Source: an uncultured Atopobiaceae bacterium (GTDB lineage: Bacteria > Actinomycetota > Coriobacteriia > Coriobacteriales > Atopobiaceae). Taken from it: a DNA stretch of 19,328 nt. Under the pieces are notes generated by a model. It had not been told where the DNA came from. It made no database searches and saw nothing but the letters and a program-made list of their open reading frames with translations. This document shows positions 15,991-19,328 of this stretch, piece after piece. The stretch is taken from NCBI GenBank assembly GCA_944321005.1, contig CALUJT010000012.1:1-19328 (forward strand), written 5' to 3'. The number at the start of each line of letters is the position of its first letter. Position 1 is the first letter of the stretch. A program made the translations under genes and the position numbers.

Positions 15991-16754
15991 TGGGCGCGCC
16001 GGCCCCCTGCCCCTGCGCGTGCGCGGAGCGTCTTGGCTCCGCGACAGACGGTGCGGACACCTGCGCCGTCATCGTTGCCGGCGGCACGGGCGAGCGCTTT
16101 GGGGACCCGCGCGGCAAGCAGTTCGTCGAGCTCTGCGGCCTTCCGCTCATGTGCTGGTCCCTCGCGGCCTTTGACCGGGCGCCCTCCGTGGCGCGCATCG
16201 TCGTGGTGTGCGCGCCCGAGCGCGTCGCCGAGGTCGAGAAGGACGTGCTCTCCAGGATCGCCCTGACAAAGCCGGTCTCGCTGGCGCCCTCCGGCGCAAC
16301 GCGGCAGGCCTCGGTCCTCTCGGGGCTCTCCGCCGCCCCGCGCGAGCTCGCGCTCGTGGCGGTCCACGACGCCGCGCGGCCCCTCGTCGACCCGGAGCAG
16401 ATAGAGCGCGTCATCGCCGCGGTGCGCGGGGACGATCAGGTGGCGGGCGCCATCCTCGCCGCGCGCACGGTGGACACGCTCAAGCTCGTGGAGGGCTCCA
16501 CGATCATAGCCACGCCGGACCGCTCGTTCTACTGGGCGGCCCAGACCCCGCAGGCGTTTCGCCGACGCGTCCTTCTGGCCGCGCACAAGGCCGCCGCGCG
16601 CGACGAGTACGAGGGGACCGACGACGCCTCGCTCGTCGAGCGCATGGGCGGGTGCGTGCTGGTGGTCGAGGGCACGCGCGACAACATCAAGGTGACGCTG
16701 CCCGAGGACCTGGCCATCGCGGAGGCGGCCCTCGAGCGCCGCCTGCTGAGCTGA
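15990..16754 (+). CDS. ispD: 2-C-methyl-D-erythritol 4-phosphate cytidylyltransferase
   Basis: The protein is 254 aa, slightly longer than usual. It joins CTP and MEP to form CDP-ME, the third MEP-pathway step. The nucleotidyltransferase core begins at residue 25: CAVIVAGGTGERFG...GKQF (loop with R36 and K43), then VHDAARPLV, TPDRSFYWAAQTPQAFR, YEGTDDASLVERMG and NIKVTLPEDLAIAE. The GGTGERFG form also occurs in TarI-type cytidylyltransferases, but ispF downstream supports IspD. The start ATG 15990 shares its A with the disA stop; no strong ribosome site, so coupling is likely. A GTG at 15972 is possible. The first 24 residues are an odd cysteine-rich leader (C7, C9, C11, C25). Confidence 0.93.
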   Translation: MGAPAPCPCACAERLGSATDGADTCAVIVAGGTGERFGDPRGKQFVELCGLPLMCWSLAAFDRAPSVARIVVVCAPERVAEVEKDVLSRIALTKPVSLAPSGATRQASVLSGLSAAPRELALVAVHDAARPLVDPEQIERVIAAVRGDDQVAGAILAARTVDTLKLVEGSTIIATPDRSFYWAAQTPQAFRRRVLLAAHKAAARDEYEGTDDASLVERMGGCVLVVEGTRDNIKVTLPEDLAIAEAALERRLLS

Positions 16755-16863
16755 CCGGCTCTGTCAATTGGGGACGTGTTTTTTCTTGCAGAGAAAGTGG
16801 GACGGGTTCGCCGCAGGGGGGCTGACCGTCCCGCCTGCGCCTCCCACGAGGAAAGGACCGCAC
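16755..16863. other. ispD-ispF spacer with decayed repeat-like sequence
   Basis: The 109 bases hold CAATTGGGGAC, close to the CAAATTGGGAC of the palindrome at 1576-1682, then a TTTTTTCTT run. GGGACGG/CCGTCCC (16799-16805 with 16826-16832) can pair. It looks like a degenerate member of the palindromic repeat class. The T-rich run may weaken transcription before ispF. Confidence 0.35.
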
Positions 16864-17343
16864 ATGCTTCGTATCGGACACGGGTTTGACGTGCACGCGT
16901 TTGCCGAGGGGCGACGCCTGGTGCTGGGCGGCGTCGAGGTGCCGTGCGAGCGCGGCCTGGCCGGCCACTCTGACGCGGACGTGCTCGCGCACGCCCTCAT
17001 GGACGCCGTGCTCGGCGCGCTGCGCGCGGGTGACATAGGCAAGCTCTTCCCCGACGACGACCCCGCCTACGAGGGGGCGGACTCGCTCGTCCTCATGCGC
17101 CGCGTGGCCGAGCTCGCGCGGGCGCGCGGCTGGCGCGTCGCGGACGCGGACTGCACGATAGCCGCCCAGGCGCCCAAGCTCGCGCCCTACCGCGATCAGA
17201 TGCGCGCCAACATGGCCGCGGCGCTGGGCGTGCCCGTGGACGCCGTGGGCGTCAAGGCCACCACGACGGAGCGCCTGGGCTTCGTGGGGCGCGAGGAGGG
17301 CATCGCCGCCTGGGCCGTGGCGCTGCTGGAGCGCGTCGAGTAG
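16864..17343 (+). CDS. ispF: 2-C-methyl-D-erythritol 2,4-cyclodiphosphate synthase
   Basis: The protein is 159 aa, the usual length for this trimeric enzyme, which cyclises CDP-ME 2-phosphate to MEcPP with release of CMP (the fifth MEP step). The metal ligands D9 and H11 (GHGFDVHAF) and H43 (HSDADVLAHAL) are present, with IGKLFPDDDP, DCTIAAQAPKLAPY, and the closing VGVKATTTERLGFVGREEGIAA signature. ATG 16864 follows AGGAAAGGA. The frame extends upstream to about 16768 without family sequence. It lies 109 bases after ispD and is followed by cysS. Confidence 0.96.
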   Translation: MLRIGHGFDVHAFAEGRRLVLGGVEVPCERGLAGHSDADVLAHALMDAVLGALRAGDIGKLFPDDDPAYEGADSLVLMRRVAELARARGWRVADADCTIAAQAPKLAPYRDQMRANMAAALGVPVDAVGVKATTTERLGFVGREEGIAAWAVALLERVE

Positions 17344-17385
17344 GGGAGGGAGCCGCGGCGGGAGGCTCTTGTCGCCCGCCGGCGC

Positions 17386-17391
17386 TATACT
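17386..17391 (+). promoter_or_regulatory. possible -10 box of cysS
   Basis: TATACT (17386-17391) sits 37 bases before the cysS start in the ispF-cysS spacer. The nearest -35-like hexamer, TTGTCG at 17369, is only 11 bases away. It may therefore be a weak internal promoter, or ispF and cysS may be co-transcribed. Confidence 0.35.
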
Positions 17392-17428
17392 GGTCCAACG
17401 CAAGACCGTCAACCACCAAGGAGCACCC

Positions 17429-18907
<1,479 letters not shown>

Positions 18908-18949
18908 GGTGCCGACGTACGCGCATGCCACTTTCTCTTTAATTCGCGC

Positions 18950-18986
18950 AAAAAAGTACGAGCAAATTTTTGCTCGTACTTTTTTT
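18950..18986. terminator. strong bidirectional terminator after cysS
   Basis: A 17-bp perfect inverted repeat (18950-18966 with 18969-18985) with the core GTACGAGCAAA, A6 on the left and T7 on the right. This is a textbook rho-independent terminator, 42 bases after the cysS stop, working in both directions. Confidence 0.9.
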
Positions 18987-18988
18987 CG

Positions 18989-18994
18989 TATACT
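18989..18994 (+). promoter_or_regulatory. possible -10 box of the final gene
   Basis: TATACT (18989-18994) directly follows the terminator and lies 35 bases before the ATG of the AlbA_2 gene. A poor -35 (TTTTTG, 18967-18972, spacer 16) would lie within the terminator stem. Confidence 0.4.
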
Positions 18995-19029
18995 AGGCGA
19001 AAAACCGCGATGAAACCAAGGGGAGCCGC

Positions 19030-19328
19030 ATGCGCGAGTCCAAGACGGTTGAGTTCAAGGAGTCCGTAAGCAACTCGTTTCTTAAGACTGTCTCTGCATT
19101 TGCAAACTATGGTGGCGGTACGGTCTACTTCGGCGTCGCTGACGACGGGGCGACGGTGGGTCTGCGAGACCCCGCGGGAGCATGCCTCGATATCGAGAAT
19201 CGCATCAACGACTCGATCTCGCCCGTTCCGGAGTTTACGCTCAGCGTGCGTGAGTCCACCTCGACCGTCGAGCTCAAGGTCATGCCGGGCATGGCGACGC
19301 CCTACCTCTATCGCGCAAAGGCTTACAA
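19030..19328 (+). CDS. AlbA_2/Schlafen-type ATP-binding protein (3' end outside the window)
   Basis: Only the first 99 codons are present. The ATG at 19030 follows AAGGGGAG. The N-terminus MRESKTVEFKES..FLKTVSAFANYGGGTVYFGVADDGATVGL is characteristic of the AlbA_2 domain (Pfam family PF04326, once called AAA_4), found in putative transcriptional regulators and RecG-like proteins, some of them in defence or stress gene sets. The rest of the protein, which decides its class, is not visible. Codon use is less GC-biased than in the core genes (GAG TCC GTA AGC, AAC TAT GGT), hinting at an accessory origin. It lies just outside the cysS terminator with its own -10-like box. Confidence 0.8.
   Translation, partial: MRESKTVEFKESVSNSFLKTVSAFANYGGGTVYFGVADDGATVGLRDPAGACLDIENRINDSISPVPEFTLSVRESTSTVELKVMPGMATPYLYRAKAY

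Noticed and set aside
15990..16754. IspD read as a TarI-type ribitol-5-phosphate cytidylyltransferase.
   Set aside because: The GGTGERFG loop allows it, but ispF directly downstream, ispE nearby and no teichoic-acid genes favour IspD.

Overview
The window is about 19.3 kb of high-GC bacterial chromosome. Codons end mostly in G or C, and GTG and TTG starts with strong GGAGG-type ribosome binding sites are in use. The gene set points to the Coriobacteriia, probably an Olsenella/Atopobium-like member of the Atopobiaceae: clpC next to lysS, disA-ispD-ispF-cysS in a row, a Veg-like gene in front of ispE, DisA, and MEP-pathway isoprenoid synthesis. The lineage is inferred from gene content; no database was searched. 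Most of the window is core housekeeping DNA, with accessory material confined to the spacers, one HipA-like gene and the right edge.

Layout, left to right. A tRNA-Val(UAC) and a terminator-like hairpin precede rph and rdgB (3' RNA trimming and nucleotide-pool cleaning). nagB (amino-sugar catabolism) follows and converges on a reverse-strand M24 Xaa-Pro peptidase. Next come a promoter, a Veg-family gene and ispE, whose 3' end carries a promoter for tRNA-Pro(CGG). After the tRNA terminator lies an orphan HipA/CtkA-like kinase gene, then two reverse-strand genes (a Cof-type HAD phosphatase and a membrane-anchored spermidine-synthase-like protein) separated by an AT-rich, repeat-bearing spacer. 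The forward strand resumes with a TatA-like protein carrying a zinc ribbon, then greA, a lysyl-tRNA synthetase fused to an HD-hydrolase domain, and clpC. After a hairpin come disA, ispD (1-base overlap), ispF and cysS. A strong bidirectional terminator ends cysS, and the window closes inside an AlbA_2/Schlafen-type ATP-binding gene.

How the genes fit together: ispE, ispD and ispF are three consecutive-type steps of the MEP pathway. greA, lysS, clpC, cysS, rph and two tRNAs belong to transcription, translation and protein quality control. DisA makes the second messenger c-di-AMP.

The most unusual material is (1) the LysS-HD fusion; (2) the TatA-like protein with a four-cysteine zinc ribbon; (3) at least two families of long, nearly perfect intergenic palindromes: a 32-bp-stem element present twice, and a 49-bp-stem element with an internal 16-bp tandem duplication; (4) a 127-bp MITE-like element with 18-bp perfect terminal inverted repeats in an AT-rich spacer; and (5) an orphan HipA-like kinase placed directly behind a tRNA gene. 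No CRISPR array, transposase or integrase gene is visible.
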